Source: Trichobilharzia szidati
Lineage: Eukaryota; Platyhelminthes; Trematoda; Strigeidida; Schistosomatidae
Direction of reading: 5' to 3'
DNA length: 64,000 nt
Assembly: GCA_944472155.2 (NCBI GenBank)
Contig: OX235271.1
Span: 104,173,256-104,237,255 of the forward strand
Under the pieces are notes generated by a model. That model was given only the letters and a program-made list of their open reading frames with translations. It was not told the origin of the DNA and searched no databases. The position numbers and the translations under genes were made by a program. Shown here one piece after another: positions 45,598-57,850 of this stretch; the first letter of the stretch is position 1, and each line of letters begins with the position of its first letter.

Positions 45598-45745
45598 GGT
45601 AAGTTTAAGGTTTGGTTTGGGGAAGATTAAGTTAAGGTGTAGGCTAAGGACAGTTTAAGGTTAGGTTAACCCAATACGAAAGATATTAGGGTTGGTTTGA
45701 GTTACGTGAGGATTAGTTTAGGGACAGTTTCGTGTTAGGGTTAGA
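45598..45745 (+). repeat. degenerate TTAGGG-like GT-rich tract
   Basis: Repeated TTTAAGG, TTAGGTT, ATTAGGGTT and GTTAGGGTT on a strongly G/T-biased strand over about 150 bp. Resembles an eroded interstitial telomeric array. Confidence 0.4.
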
Positions 45746-47014
45746 AGACCTAGATGAATACACACATAGAATGTGGTTTAATTGCTCTATTGACACTCCA
45801 ATGCAAAACTGACAGGCATTTTTGTCACACTTCAGAGAAAGATATCCTGTGTAATAGTTTCAGGCCTTTTCATTCATTACTTTCGTACATATATATTATA
45901 CGTAAAAATCGCCTTTTCCATGTGATTGGTACAGCGCTACTTTTTGGTGCTTAAAGTTTACTTTCTTCGTGACTGGCAGTAGAACTTTGCAATGTTAGGC
46001 GGGAAATAACAGAATTTTAGAAATATTTTATGATATAAATGTCATTAAGTCATCAAAGTGAAAAAATCCCCCGAAGAAGACTTCATAAAGTTCCACATTA
46101 ATCATGATCTACTAACTACTGTGGTCTCTACAACGTTGTCTCTTGCGCATACTGATCTTGTACATTTCTAAACGCCGCCAACACAGATGAACAATATTTT
46201 TTACTATAGATATTACTTATCTGATGAGTGAGAGTTCGTTTAAGAAAAGTGATTTGATGTTTATTCACCCACGCATACCAATAGAAAGAAGAACAATTTA
46301 TATATATATACATAAAGATATACTGTGGTAATTACAGCTATGTTAATCTCACGCTTGGACAAATATGACAATATTATAGTCACATGTGTAGGTGAATATA
46401 CACATATTATATACAAATGACAAATACTCCACGAGTCGAGAAACATGCATACAAAAATCACAACTATCTACTATAGCATAAATAAATGTGTTGTATGCAT
46501 AGATAGAGAGTGCACTAAGATAGAATCATATAATTTTGCATATTATTATTATCAGCATTCCAACATGAGTTTTGGCTCACCTCCAAACATAATGAAAATC
46601 AAATTATGACTCATTCATTCATTTGTGTATCATCATAAATTACTCCAAAGGAAAACGTCTATAAGTGTAACTTTTCTGATTTTAGTTTATATTTATTTAC
46701 GAAAATTGTCAACACATACATTGGCCTAGTCATGTCTTCATGAAGAATACAGTCAAAAGATAGCAACTTGTATATACATATATATAGGTTATTGTTTACC
46801 AGATGACAGTCTCTTAAAGAAAAGCATTCTAAAACGTTAGTAACCTTCAGGCGATTCACACACTTTGTAATCTATATTTGTTTTCAAAGCAAGACTAGTC
46901 TATTAGGATGAGTGTCACTTCTAAAGTGGAACGACTATTCATACTTTTGGTTTATTCTTAGAACGAGTGAAATGAAAACTAAAAAAGGTGATAATGCGGT
47001 AGTGCAAATGACAT
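45746..47014. other. no recognisable feature
   Basis: AT-rich; several 60-66 residue ORFs without domain signal. Confidence 0.5.
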
Positions 47015-47401
47015 TTAACCTGATTGGTTGAAGGATTTCATCATGAGCTCAACTCATCAGTTAGAGAACCATTGGAAAACCTGCAGGGAGTACTGGACAG
47101 CTGTTTCGTTAGCCTAGTTACCGGGACTCTTCATCAGTACGCATCAAACAACAGGGTTCGAATCCAGGACCTTCTGGTTACAAGGCCAGACAGCTCGTAG
47201 ATCATTAAGCCACTGCGACCCAATCCAATGGCCAGACCATGAATTCTAACTTCTACCAATTCATGACCACTTCGCAATGTCTTCTTAAATAAGTAACTGT
47301 CATCACCTTCAACCTGCTATACCCTACTGGTCATGGCCTCCCACTAGAACCCCAGGTAACTACCTGAATAGGGCCAGTAGCTAGTGAGCATCAGATTAAT
47401 T
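47015..47401 (-). mobile_element. SINE-C near-full-length copy
   Basis: Tail tip missing at left; hammerhead (core ATGAAGA, stem I intact), tRNA-like head (antisense box B GGTTCGAATCC near 47156) and 5' region to GCATCAGATTAATT, where a second unit begins. Confidence 0.8.
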
Positions 47402-47695
47402 TTCAAGTATTGGTTTTGTAGGGATTTTGTTTGATTGGTTGGAGGATTTCATTATGAGTTGACATCGGGTCGCAGTGGCTTAATGATCTACGAGCTCTCT
47501 GGCCTTGTAACCAGAAGGTCCTAGATTCGAACCCTATTGCTTGATGCGTACTGATGAAGAGTCCCGGTAACTAGGCTAACGAAACAGCTGTCCAGTACTC
47601 CCTGCAGGTTTTCCAGTGGTTCTCTAACTGATGTCAGCTCATGATGAAATCCTCTATCCAATCAAACTAAATTCCTCGAAAACCAATACTTGAAA
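47402..47695. mobile_element. SINE-C inverted composite in tandem with the previous unit
   Basis: Antisense tail 47402-47466 (TTCAAGTATTGG... TGAGTTGACATC) switches directly to a sense copy from the tRNA-like head (GGGTCGCAGTGGC) through hammerhead to tail (ACTTGAAAA). Confidence 0.8.
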
Positions 47696-48410
47696 AGGAC
47701 AATAATATTGTTTTTTTTTTGGAAAAATAACCTCGAATAATTAAGATCAGAATTCTAAGAGGATATACGATTTTAGAACCTGATGCAGAAGTTTTCGAAA
47801 AGAATATTCCTGATTCACTTAATTATAGTTCAAAATCATTCTTTGTTCTGGGTAAAGTACAGATGTCAGCGTTTTCCCCTAGATAATGTCAATTCATAAT
47901 AATAAGTGCCTGTAAGCCATTCTATTCATTATTCTTTTCTATAGTGTGATAGAAGGCAGTGTCAGAAACAGTCGAAATTCTTCTTTCTGAAAGAATGTAT
48001 GCATGCAGAGTAGATGAAGATGTGTGTTTACGTTGGATGTACAATGATAATTACTTACTTAAGGTATTATTTATCAATTGATGCCTAAGATAATTTATTC
48101 ACAAAAAACAAAAAAAAGGAAAACAAAAACAAACAGACATACATACAGTAAGTACTATAGCAACTAAAGTCTAAATTCATTTGTAATTTCTGAAGAAATG
48201 CACTAGTGTTTACTTTTATTTATCTTATTATCTTCTTTCTTCATACTGTTAAATAGTTAGAGGAAATCGACAGGATACCATAGCTAAGTGTTTCAAGCCT
48301 ACTGACATTGGTCAGCAGAGCTGAAAGAATCCAGTCAGTTATATTAAAGTCTAGAAACATGATACTGCTCACCTGTCTATTAACTAGTCATTATTACTAT
48401 TATATTATTT
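47696..48410. other. no recognisable feature
   Basis: AT-rich; nothing supported. Confidence 0.5.
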
Positions 48411-48638
48411 TATTCCTTTGAGTTCCCAGTGGAACATAGGGCTTCAAGCTAGAGGCTTGAAGTTTCATTAGCAGTGGTGTGTTGTTTTTTTACGAGATGG
48501 GGTTGCCAGCCTCATATCCAATCTTCCCTCTTTACCATTCTTATTACTGACTTAGTGAGGTGAGTGCGCCGGCCAGGGATCGAATCCCGTACCACATGAG
48601 TTGTTGGTGAGCATTATAACGCTGTGCCACCGATGCAT
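48411..48638 (-). mobile_element. SINE-B copy
   Basis: Antisense head at right (GTGCCACCGATGC end, box B GGATCGAATCCC near 48576), tail GAGTTCCCAGTGGAACATAG at left. Confidence 0.8.
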
Positions 48639-49041
48639 TATGCTGAATAAGTAGCCAACATAATTTTAATTCGTAAGAGTACATAATGAGTATTATTCTC
48701 AAATAATCTTAATTTCATTACGCGGCATTTATTTCAAGTTTTATAAATTTATTAAGAAAAGAAAAGAAAATCCAATTGCTACTCATTTAACAAGGAGGTG
48801 GATTGATAATTTATCCGATGTTTGTTCTAGTTGAGTTCTGAATAGTCAATAGGTCATATAAGCGATTATTTTCTATGCAATGAATGCGTTGATCACCTGT
48901 CAACTTAGTTTAATAATGATAATGATAAAATAACAGGTTTACATGATTAATTTATTCAATAGGCCGTAGATAAAACGATCCATTTAGTCTTTGTTCATCG
49001 AAACAACACTAAACACTTTGCACTGGAAATGATGCTACACC
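48639..49041. other. no recognisable feature
   Basis: AT-rich spacer. Confidence 0.5.
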
Positions 49042-49056
49042 TATTTCGGATATGTA

Positions 49057-50150
49057 TTATTATATTATTATCATTATTGTTTCCTTTAATTCCTAGAAGA
49101 ACATAGGGCTTCAGCCGTGCGTCTCCATTGCGTTCAGTTCTCCACTAGAGTCTTCACCTGGCTCCAAATCTGCCCACACGTTTTCATCCCCTCTTCACAT
49201 GACCTCCTCCAAGTCACCCTCACACTGACGACCAACTCACCGCTTCCCTTTCGGGTTCCACTCGAGCACTGGTTTGTCTAGTGATGTCACTTGATGGTAT
49301 GTTTCCTCAGAGTATGGCCAATCCATCTCCAATTCTTCCTGCCTATTTGTTTCACAATCGGTTCCTGCTGTGTTGGTTCGTTCCCAAAGATCCCTGTTGC
49401 TGATCTTTTCTGGCCATCTGATCTTGAGTATTGAGCGAAGACAACTGTTAATAAGGGTCTGTAGTTTGTTTGAGATGCTGTTTATGACGCGCAGTGCAAG
49501 TCTCTGATCCGTATAGCGAGTAGCACTGACTTCACATTGGAGTTGAACAGCCGGATCTTATTTTTGATACTGAGTGTTGTTGACCTCCACACAGACTTGA
49601 GAGTAATGAAAGCTTGTCTTGCTTTTACGATTCTTGCTTTGATATCCTGATCAATTCCGTCCGCCTGTAGTTGAAACGATGATTCCCAGGTAGGTAAAAG
49701 AGGTTGATTCTTTCAGGTTCCTTCCATTTATGCTGATTGTTGTCTGTTGTTGTTGTTGCTGTTGGTGGTGTTGCCCAGGAATCTTCATTACCTCTGTCTT
49801 CTCTATGTTCACCTGAAGTCCTATCTTTGATGCTTCTTCTTTGTGAACTTGTTGCTTTTCGCTTGCATATCTTCCAGTTTGTGGGAAATCAGACATATAT
49901 CATCGGCGAAGTCCAGATCCTCCAATTTTTTTTGTGAGTTCATTTTATGCCTGTTTCCTCATTGCCCGCTGTTTGTTACATTATTCAGTCTACTGCAGTC
50001 AGGAAAATCACTGGAGATAGTAGGCAACCTTGTCTTACTCCTGTCCTCACTTCGAAGGATTCCGTAAGTTTCCCGTTGTGGATTACTTGGAATGCAGCAT
50101 TGTCGTATAGCTGTTGGATGAGATGTATAATTGTCGGTGGCACCCCGTAG
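49057..50150 (-). mobile_element. RTE-A LINE, 5'-truncated, TSD-bounded
   Basis: 15-bp duplication TATTTCGGATATGTA (49042-49056, 50151-50165). Antisense RT pieces YYGVPPTIIHLIQQLYDNAA, GVRQGCLLSP, KIGLQVNIEKTEVM, a QQQQQQQ run, NGRNLKESTSFTYLGIIVST; several frameshifts. Truncated at nearly the same RT position as the 22.3-kb copy. Confidence 0.85.
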
Positions 50151-50204
50151 TATTTCGGATATGTAGAAAGTTGCAATATAAACAAGATGAAATGAACCCA
50201 TACA

Positions 50205-50320
50205 ATGCAAGTTAGGAAACTGTGGGGGATTACACGTATGTGATTATGAGTAATACATTGTGCTAGGAGAGTCATCCGGTTATTAATACCATACTATTGT
50301 GCGTTATATCAAATAGACTT
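50205..50320 (+). mobile_element. PLE-A 3' end relic
   Basis: ATGTGATTATGAGTAATA and flanking bases follow the PLE-A 3' end with many changes. Confidence 0.5.
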
Positions 50321-50469
50321 ACTTACAAAGCCCAGATTCTACTATTACATCAAATATTTTTAGGTTTATGAAATAGTGAAAGTTTGTTTCTGGAATCAGT
50401 TATCCAGTTGATGGGTTGGTGGAGAATCTATCACTTCAAGTGTCTTTTTCATTATAAAGAGATATTATT

Positions 50470-50661
50470 ATTTTTTTTTATTATAGCTTGATTCCACACA
50501 GTATTTTTGATACAAGTATGGAATTTTCAGCATGTGATATCGGTAGCCCAATTTTGCAGGCCGACCATAGATATCGGGTGTGCGTCGGCAGGGGATCGAA
50601 CCCCGGACCATGTGCATGGTCGGCGAGAGTCCTAACCGCTGTGCTACTGAACCAATGAAAA
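50470..50661 (-). mobile_element. SINE-B short subfamily
   Basis: Same tRNA-like head as SINE-B (box B GGGGATCGAACCCCGG near 50591) but a different, shorter tail matching 57985-58180 (TCCATACTTGTA... GGAATCAAGCT, antisense here). Confidence 0.75.
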
Positions 50662-50776
50662 TTAAGGATCTCAGGAAAGTTGTTTCATCCTATTTTAATA
50701 CTGTCAAACACAAGATCCTGTATGGAATCAACTTCAGAACCATTGGGTGTAACGATATCACATTGCCATTCAACCT

Positions 50777-51005
50777 TTTTTTCCTTCACGTTCCCCAGTG
50801 GAACATAGGGCTTCAAGCTTGTGGGTTGAAGTTTCTGTAGCAGTGTTTATTTTACAGGATGGGGTTGCTAGCCTCATGCCCAACCTTTCCTCTTCACCAG
50901 CATTATATCTGGCTTAGCGAGGTAAAGGAGTGCGTCGGCCGGGGATCGAACCCCGGACCATGTGCATGATCGGCGAGCGTCCTAACCACTGTGCCACTGA
51001 CGCAC
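50777..51005 (-). mobile_element. SINE-B copy, TSD-bounded
   Basis: 11-bp duplication TGCCATTCAAC (50766-50776, 51006-51016). Well-preserved head (box B GGATCGAACCCC near 50945) and RTE-A-like tail. Confidence 0.85.
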
Positions 51006-51016
51006 TGCCATTCAAC

Positions 51017-51525
51017 TAGTGGATCGAAATTAAACTACTACTACTGCTACCTCAAAGCCCATCAGATGCAATAACATTCATCAATCTGTGGTGCACTAAC
51101 GCTGAAATGATAAGTGCCAGTCTATTCACTGGATGATAACTGATATAAGCATCAATTTCTTTGCCTTGATTGATCAAGTTAAATTACACAACACTGGACT
51201 GTACTGTATTCTTAACTATAACGGTAAAAACAGTAACATATTTTAGACCGAAGTTGTTTTAGTCTTCATTTATGTTTTTGGAAGGATTCTCCAGAACGAA
51301 TATAGGTTATGTACAAACAAATATGTTAAGGTTATTGCTTGAAAATAGAATTAAGCCAATGTTTGTTTTTCCCATATAAGTTTTAAACTTTACTGACACG
51401 ATCATAAGAATTGTGATATCTGTTGTTTTGTACGCAGAGAACGTGTTGGGTGAAAACTGACTGAACTCGCCTAAACTGAGGTCACTTCTGTCAATTAAAC
51501 TAGATACAAATGAACTAACGATCTC
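51017..51525. other. no recognisable feature
   Basis: Nothing supported. Confidence 0.5.
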
Positions 51526-53315
51526 TGAATTTAAATAAAGCAAGAACAACAGTGGTTTGTGCAGAATAATATGGTACCATCATTTATTTCGTTGGCTTCT
51601 CTTCAGCTGCTTACGGCCTAAATAAATTGTGAGGTTTACGTACAGAAAAGTTTTAACATACTTGCAAATTTTACATGTTGTCAGTTGACAGAAAGTTCCA
51701 CAATTAGTGAAAAGTGCTCAGAAAATTGTGCTTATATAGTTCTTACACAGGCAGTTCAAGTCAAAATAAATGTATGCATACAATGGTAAAGGAGTTACGT
51801 AATAAAGACGAGAGGTGAGTAAGATGATGAGTAACTAGTAAATTTGGTAACGATGTACTGAGTTCAAATCACGTCATAGAAACAAGAGACAAGCAATATT
51901 ACAGATTATAAAAAAGAGGGGTGAGGTTAAAGACAAAGATTACGTAATCAGAGTAGAGAATAAAGACATCCAGTTACCATGGCAAGGAAAGACTAATAAC
52001 TGCTTCTCTCTGAACACATAAATCTGGTTTGAAGCGTTTGATAGAAATTGCTTCGGCAAACTTGAGGAGAATGGAGCTCCTTTGTCTATTGATAATTTTA
52101 AAGGATTTCTCGATTTCCACCGCATGACCTGTGTCGAGGAGATGCCTGGCGATGGCACTGTTTAAAGAATTTGTTCCCTTTAGACGTAAGCTTTTTGGTA
52201 CATGTTCTTTCTGTCCTTCCAATGTAACTGCTCCCGCAGATACAAGTAAATTTGTATATACAGTTGGAGTTAACATGAGAAGGATATCTATCGATTTTTG
52301 ATTGCACCAAAGAGCAAGTTGTTCGATAGACGGGAACGAGCTTAGCTGCAGGATAGGCTATAGCTAGTGATGTACTCAGCCTTCTGTTGATCATCGCTGT
52401 AATGTTTTCACCTTTATAATCAAGCTGAAAGTAGATTGGCTTTTTTCCACTGTGATTTGTTTTACATTTTTGACTTCACATCTTCCATACTTGTTGATGA
52501 ACCTTTGAGGGTACCCATTGCTCTTCGATGTCTTTTCAAGAAACTCAAATTCTTCCTCTCATTTCTCTATAGAGCATATTCTCCTCGCTCTATAGTACAC
52601 AGTCTTGACTAGACCGCGTTTAGAGCTATTTGGACAAAAGCTATTGAAATGTAAGTATTGTCCTTTCCATGTAGGCTTTCGATAAATTGACTTTTGAAGA
52701 CTAGCGTCTTCTAGGCGTTCCATGGCAATGTCGAGGAAGTGAAACTTTCCGTCACTTTCATGTTCCATAGTAAACTCAATATTTCTGTGTGCATCATTGA
52801 ATAATCTGAGTAATTGTGAAGCATGACTTTCATTGTTGCACACTATATATGTATCATCAGCATATCGACAGCAGGAATTTGTTTCATCGATTTCATGCTT
52901 CAACTTTGTTCTTTCAAGGTTGGACATGAATATATCTGCTAAAACAGGGCTAACTGGACTGCCCATAGGTACACCATCTATTTGGCGGTAATGAGTGTTG
53001 TCAAATTGGAATTGCACATCCATGGTACACATAAGGAGTAGGCGTTTGAATTCCAACTCTGGGAGTTGGAGAAGATCAGACTGCTGACAAATGATCTCAA
53101 TAGTTTCGTTGATTGGAATCATTGTGAACAAGGAGGTTACATCAAATGACACCATGAACTTATTTAAAACGTTCATGTGGTTCACACTTTCCGAGAAATG
53201 AGCTTCAACAGAAAACATGCGCGAATTTTTATAAAACTCTTTCGAAATCCCTGACGAAGGAGAAAATATATGACGTCTTCTCAGAAAATCCTGAGGAGTT
53301 TGTGTATAATCTGTC
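51526..53315 (-). mobile_element. PLE-B: Penelope-like RT and GIY-YIG (pseudogene)
   Basis: Antisense, 5'-truncated. An open frame from about 53312 to 52559 encodes Penelope RT: FMVSFDVTSLFTMIP, DGVPMGSPVSPVLADIFM, CCRYADDTYIV (catalytic YADD), FHFLDIAMER, then TVYYRARRICSIEK. A TGA interrupts just downstream; the GIY-YIG region (CIYKFTCICG, SSYIGRTER) follows and is shifted by a 23-bp deletion relative to the 59-kb copy; it ends LSLPW. 3' UTR 51526-51975. Penelope RTs are telomerase-related and use GIY-YIG for target cleavage. Confidence 0.88.
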
Positions 53316-54033
53316 GAGTCTGAATTTAAGCCGCATTGAAATGGAAGCGACTCAATGCAAATATCAGAGATATGGAAGACATCGTTACCACCAGTTAAAT
53401 CAGAGGATAAGAAATAATGTTGAAATGTATTTCAATTCACATTCTAACAAGTTATTTATTTATTTTACTGTAAAGACATCTTATTCCCCATCTTATTGTA
53501 TTTTATTGATAACACTAGTATTATTTCCGAATGTACTTTATCTCATATTGATTTTATTCAAATGTCTAATCATCAATTTTTCTATAGTTTGGTTTGTAAG
53601 GATTAGTTATGTTTTACGAGTTGATCACGGACTGATATCAGTTAGAGAACCATTGAAAATCAGGGAGTACTGGACAGCTGCTGTTTCATCCTAGTTTGGG
53701 AATCATCGGCAGTACGCAACCACTGGGATTCGAACCCAGGACCTTCCGGTTACAAGGCAAGCTCGTATACCATTCAGCCACTGGGACCCGATTCAATGGC
53801 TCATGAATTCTAACTTCTACCAATTCGTGATTTTAGCGCGACCCCAACTATTGTCGTTGGTGGGACATCCATCCACATGTATATAAATGAAGCAAGTAAG
53901 TTGTGTGAGTAGTGTCTTGGTATGATTATGAGCAGTAATAATTTGTGTTTGAAACGTGGTCATAAGTAAACATTACTTACTGTATAACAATACTGTGTGA
54001 TTTTATCAAAATAAAATTTTATCCATAATGGAG
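53316..54033 (+). mobile_element. PLE-A 3' end split by a SINE-C
   Basis: 53316-53588 and 53881-54033 match PLE-A C-terminal/3' sequence (GACTCAATGCAAATA; later ATGATTATGAGCA, ending ATCCATAATGGAG). It abuts PLE-B tail-to-tail on the opposite strand. Confidence 0.8.
53589..53880 (-). mobile_element. SINE-C nested in PLE-A
   Basis: Antisense tail, hammerhead (core CCGATGA, stem I GTACTG/CAGTAC intact), complete tRNA-like head (antisense box B GGGATTCGAACCC near 53728; box A near 53780). Hence younger than the PLE-A copy. Confidence 0.85.
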
Positions 54034-54735
54034 TTATTCTGAACTCTCTTCATATTAGAATATTCCAAAGGAATTTATAACTCAGGTATCTATTCTTTAC
54101 TTATGACCAATACCTTCTGACTGTCTAAAAGTTCATTATTGAAAATAAATCAATTCCCGTAAACGACTGTTCTGTAAAACAGCTTTATTCAAATATCTCC
54201 AGTCAAAGTGATATATTTCAAAAGTAACACTCACATGCATTTACTAACTCATATTTCGAAAATTTTTTTTTCTTCCCTTTGTTTCCTCAAACTACCATGA
54301 AACTGTGTCTACACTACTATTTAACTCTATTTCATTCATCCTATATACTCGTGTATATTTTTCAACAATTGAAAAGAGAAACAACGTATTTCGACGTCAT
54401 TTATGACGTCAATTTTCATCATTACATCAGCGTTTTTTGTCGCCATTTAATTTTCGATTTCCTTTTCACATTTGTAGAAAAAAAAAACATTTTATTTATT
54501 CATCCAATCATTCGACAAGCATGCAAACTTATTGAAGAAATTCATTTTTTTTATCCCACTCAATCTTTCCTACTCACTGGTAATGATCAAATTACAGTAA
54601 TGTCTTAGCAACTTCTAATCAATAAATGATGTCAGTTAGACTTTTTGATTTAATATTAATATTATTTTGGTTCCTTTAATAAAATGGATGCACCTTGTTT
54701 TACATATTAAGGGGAAATATTATATATATATATAT
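54034..54735. other. no recognisable feature
   Basis: AT-rich; ORF 54279-54608 (109 residues) is hydrophobic/aromatic without domain signal, probably chance. Confidence 0.45.
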
Positions 54736-55075
54736 TCAGAGGATTTCATCGTGGATTATTGGAAAACCTGCGACTACTAGACAGCTGTTTCGCCCTGGTT
54801 CGGGGTTCTTCAGCGAAACGCACCCACTGAGTTTCGAACCCATGACCTTACGGTTACAAGGTAAGCTCGCAAACCATTCAACCACTGGGACCCAATCACA
54901 ACTTCTTCCAATTCGCAACTGATAGCGCAACCACCATCCTTGGTCATAGTCGAGTGACTTTTATTTTATCTGACTCTGTGGACACCTCTGGTTACGACCT
55001 CTAGCCAGAACCACCGGTAACTTCCTGCGTAGAGTCAGTCGCTAGTGAGCATCGGATTGTAATTCAGGTACGTAT
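54736..55075 (-). mobile_element. SINE-C long copy
   Basis: Antisense tail, hammerhead with intact CTGAAGA core and GAAA but lost stem I, tRNA-like head, then a long 5' region ending near GAGCATCGGATTGTAATT. Confidence 0.75.
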
Positions 55076-55101
55076 ATATACATATGTAATGTTACAGAAC
55101 A

Positions 55102-57318
55102 ACCAACCTTGCCTGGTTTTCTAGCCGGTCCCAATCCCGGGAAAAAAGGGAGGGTCGGGCGTGGAACCAGCGATCCAGAAAATCAATCAAAATGCTACAG
55201 AAACTTCACTGCACAAGAAAACATTAAAAATAAAAAAATATTTGAAGAAAATTATTTCTTACTGGAATCAGAGAGGCGAAATAACACAGCGGGCTGGTGA
55301 AAGCCTTCCGGAAGCCACTCAGCCAATGTGTCTTCTCTCTATGAAAACAAGAATAAGAATGGGGACGTGGAATGTCCGTACAATGTACTCGACTGCAAAG
55401 GCTGCCCAGGTAGCCAAAGAAATGCGAAGATATGACATAAGACACACTGGTATCTCGAGGCAGAATAGGCTGCAGGTGAAAGCGACCTCAGAACATCACA
55501 TCAGATAACCAGGTCTTTATCAGGGAAGAGGTCAACCCAGATGATGAAACAAATAAAAGATGTTCAAGGGAGACTAATTACCAAGGAGGAGAAATAAATA
55601 AAATTGTGGGATGATCACTTTAAAGGACTTTCGAATCGACCACCACCTGCAACTCACCCAAAAATACCACCACCACCAACAGCACACGCAGAACTGCCTG
55701 CCAGTGGACACCAGTCCTCCAACAAAGGCGGAACTCTTGAATGAAATCAAGCTACCGAAGGCCAGTTGGGAAGGCAGTAGGACCAGACGGAGTTCCCCCG
55801 AGGCACTGAAGACGGACCCAGAGACTGCAGTAGATGCGCTCAAGCCATTATTGCAAAAAATTTTGGAAGGAAGGGAAGGTGCCTACTGACTGGAAGAAGG
55901 GTGACCACGTCAAGCTGCCAAAGAAGGGTAACCTAGGTCTGTGCAAGAACTAGCGTGGAATCATGCTCTTGTCCACGCCAAGTAAAATACTAAGTCGCAT
56001 CATCCTGGAGAGAATAAATGATGCACTGTATGCAGAACTCCACCAGACCGGAACAAGCTGGATTCAGGAAAGGCAAATCACGTGCTGATCAAATTGCAAC
56101 TCTACGCATCTTCATCACCCAATAAAACATAGAATGGCAGTCAAACCTCCATCTCAATTTCAATGACTTCGAAAAGGCTTTCAATAGTGCAGCGAGTTGA
56201 GTAGTAATTTGGAAATTACTTCATCACTATCGGGTGCAGTGCCCAAATCTTTATCGACCTCATTCATAGCTATATGACTGCCACATGTCAAGTAACCCAC
56301 AAAGAAATACTGAATAAGGTGTTTGAAGTGAATACAAGGATAGGACAAGACTGTGTATTATCACCGATAATATTCTTAATATTCGTAAACTGGATTATGC
56401 GTCAAACTGTGAGTGGGGAGCGAGGAGACAGAAATATGCTGGACAGATAAGAAGACTCCAGAAGAACTGGATTTCACCGATGATTTATATCTAATGTCAC
56501 ACAAACTCAATGACTTACAGGCGAAAACGAACAAACTGGCTGAAGAAGCAGGCAGCGAAGACAGGACTCCAGGTGAACACAGAGAAGACGGAGGTTATGA
56601 AGCTAAGCCAACACCACCACCAACAACAACCACAAACAGCACCAGTCACTATCAGTAGGAGAAATTTGACCGAGATCAACTCCTTCACCTATCTAGGACG
56701 CACTGTTTCAACTAAAGGGGGAACGGATGAAGATGTCAAAACCAGTCAGAGTCGGAAAGGCAGGACACACCTTCATTACCCTGAAACCAGTTTGGAAATC
56801 TTCTGCAGTCAGCACAAACAACAAGATTCATATTTTTGACACCAATGTTAAGTGATTTCTTCTATGTGGGTCAGAAACTTGACCAACGCATCACGAAAAT
56901 CATTTCCAACAGGCGACTGCAAACTTTCATCACCAGCTGCCTTCACTGGCTCCATATTGAAGATCAGATAGCCGGCCGTCTAGAAAGAATTAGCAACAAG
57001 AAAATCTATTTGGCAACAAACCAACCAAGAGCCGATTTCTCAACAAATATGTAGGAGGAGATGGAGATGGATTGGGTATACGTTGAAGAGACAGTCGAAT
57101 TACAACGCACGCCAGGCCATAGCTCGAGTGGAATCCGGATGAGAAACTACGAGTTGGTCGTCAGTACGAGGGCGACATGGAGAAGATCGTGTGAGGAGGA
57201 AATGAGAGATTATGGGCAGTCGTGGACCCAGATGAAGAGGACAGCAGAAAATAGAAGAAAGTGGAGATGTGTTGTTGAAGCCGTATGTTCCACTCGGAAC
57301 CCAAAGGAATAGTAATAA
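55102..57318 (+). mobile_element. RTE-A LINE with both ends, internally deleted
   Basis: 10-bp duplication TTACAGAACA (55092-55101, 57319-57328). GC-richer 5' UTR to about 55345; endonuclease start MGTWNVRTMYSTAKAAQVAK at about 55359; most of the endonuclease is deleted after about 55510; then RT from PPTKAELLNEIKLPKA through KKGNLGLCKN, GQDCVLSPIIF (motif degraded), DFTDDLYLM, KTGLQVNTEKTEVM, Q/H-rich run, FTYLGRTVSTKGG, MEMDWVYVEET, to VEAVCSTRNPKE and TAG near 57311. Many frameshifts; cannot encode protein. Defines the full RTE-A ends. Confidence 0.88.
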
Positions 57319-57328
57319 TTACAGAACA

Positions 57329-57699
57329 CCTAACAAAATCTAGTACTTTGTTTTAAATTTATTTGGCGGTCATTATCTGTTTTCATCATATCTACACTAA
57401 TATACTTCATTTTGTAGACAAAATCTCACTGAAATTACTCTTTATTGTGGAAGTGATTCAAAATAAAACTGTTTTCTGTGTGCTTATTTTTTCAGCGATA
57501 ATTGTAAAACTGTTTTAAAATCGCCAATGTGCTACTTAGAAGTGAACTGACTGCAATAAAGAAACTAGGCTTGTCCAGTTTATTTTTGAAGAAATGAAGG
57601 ATGCTTGTAATAGAATTCTAACTAATATAACAAACAAATACCAAAGAATCAAATTTGTAAAAGAGAATTCAAACATTAGTTAGGCAAAGTTACACTTTA
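57329..57699. other. no recognisable feature
   Basis: AT-rich spacer. Confidence 0.5.
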
Positions 57700-57850
57700 G
57701 TCTATAAGGCTTGGAGTTTGAAATGGTAGGTGTTGAGTTCTAAGCCACAACGGGATCGCCATCTCTCAACTGGGGATGTGGACAGATGCAGCTGATAACT
57801 GCCGAATAAGACGAGAGACGCCTCCTGCATTTCACTGCTGGCTTCCATCA
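57700..57850 (+). mobile_element. old Smalpha copy
   Basis: Decayed head (AGTTTGAAATGGTAGG, then GTTGAGTTC box B) and hammerhead with core CTGATAA and GAGA; CACTGCTGGCTTCCATC tail start. Confidence 0.5.

Noticed and set aside
54279..54608. 109-residue ORF
   Set aside because: Composition follows the T-rich DNA; no domain, no splice or repeat context.
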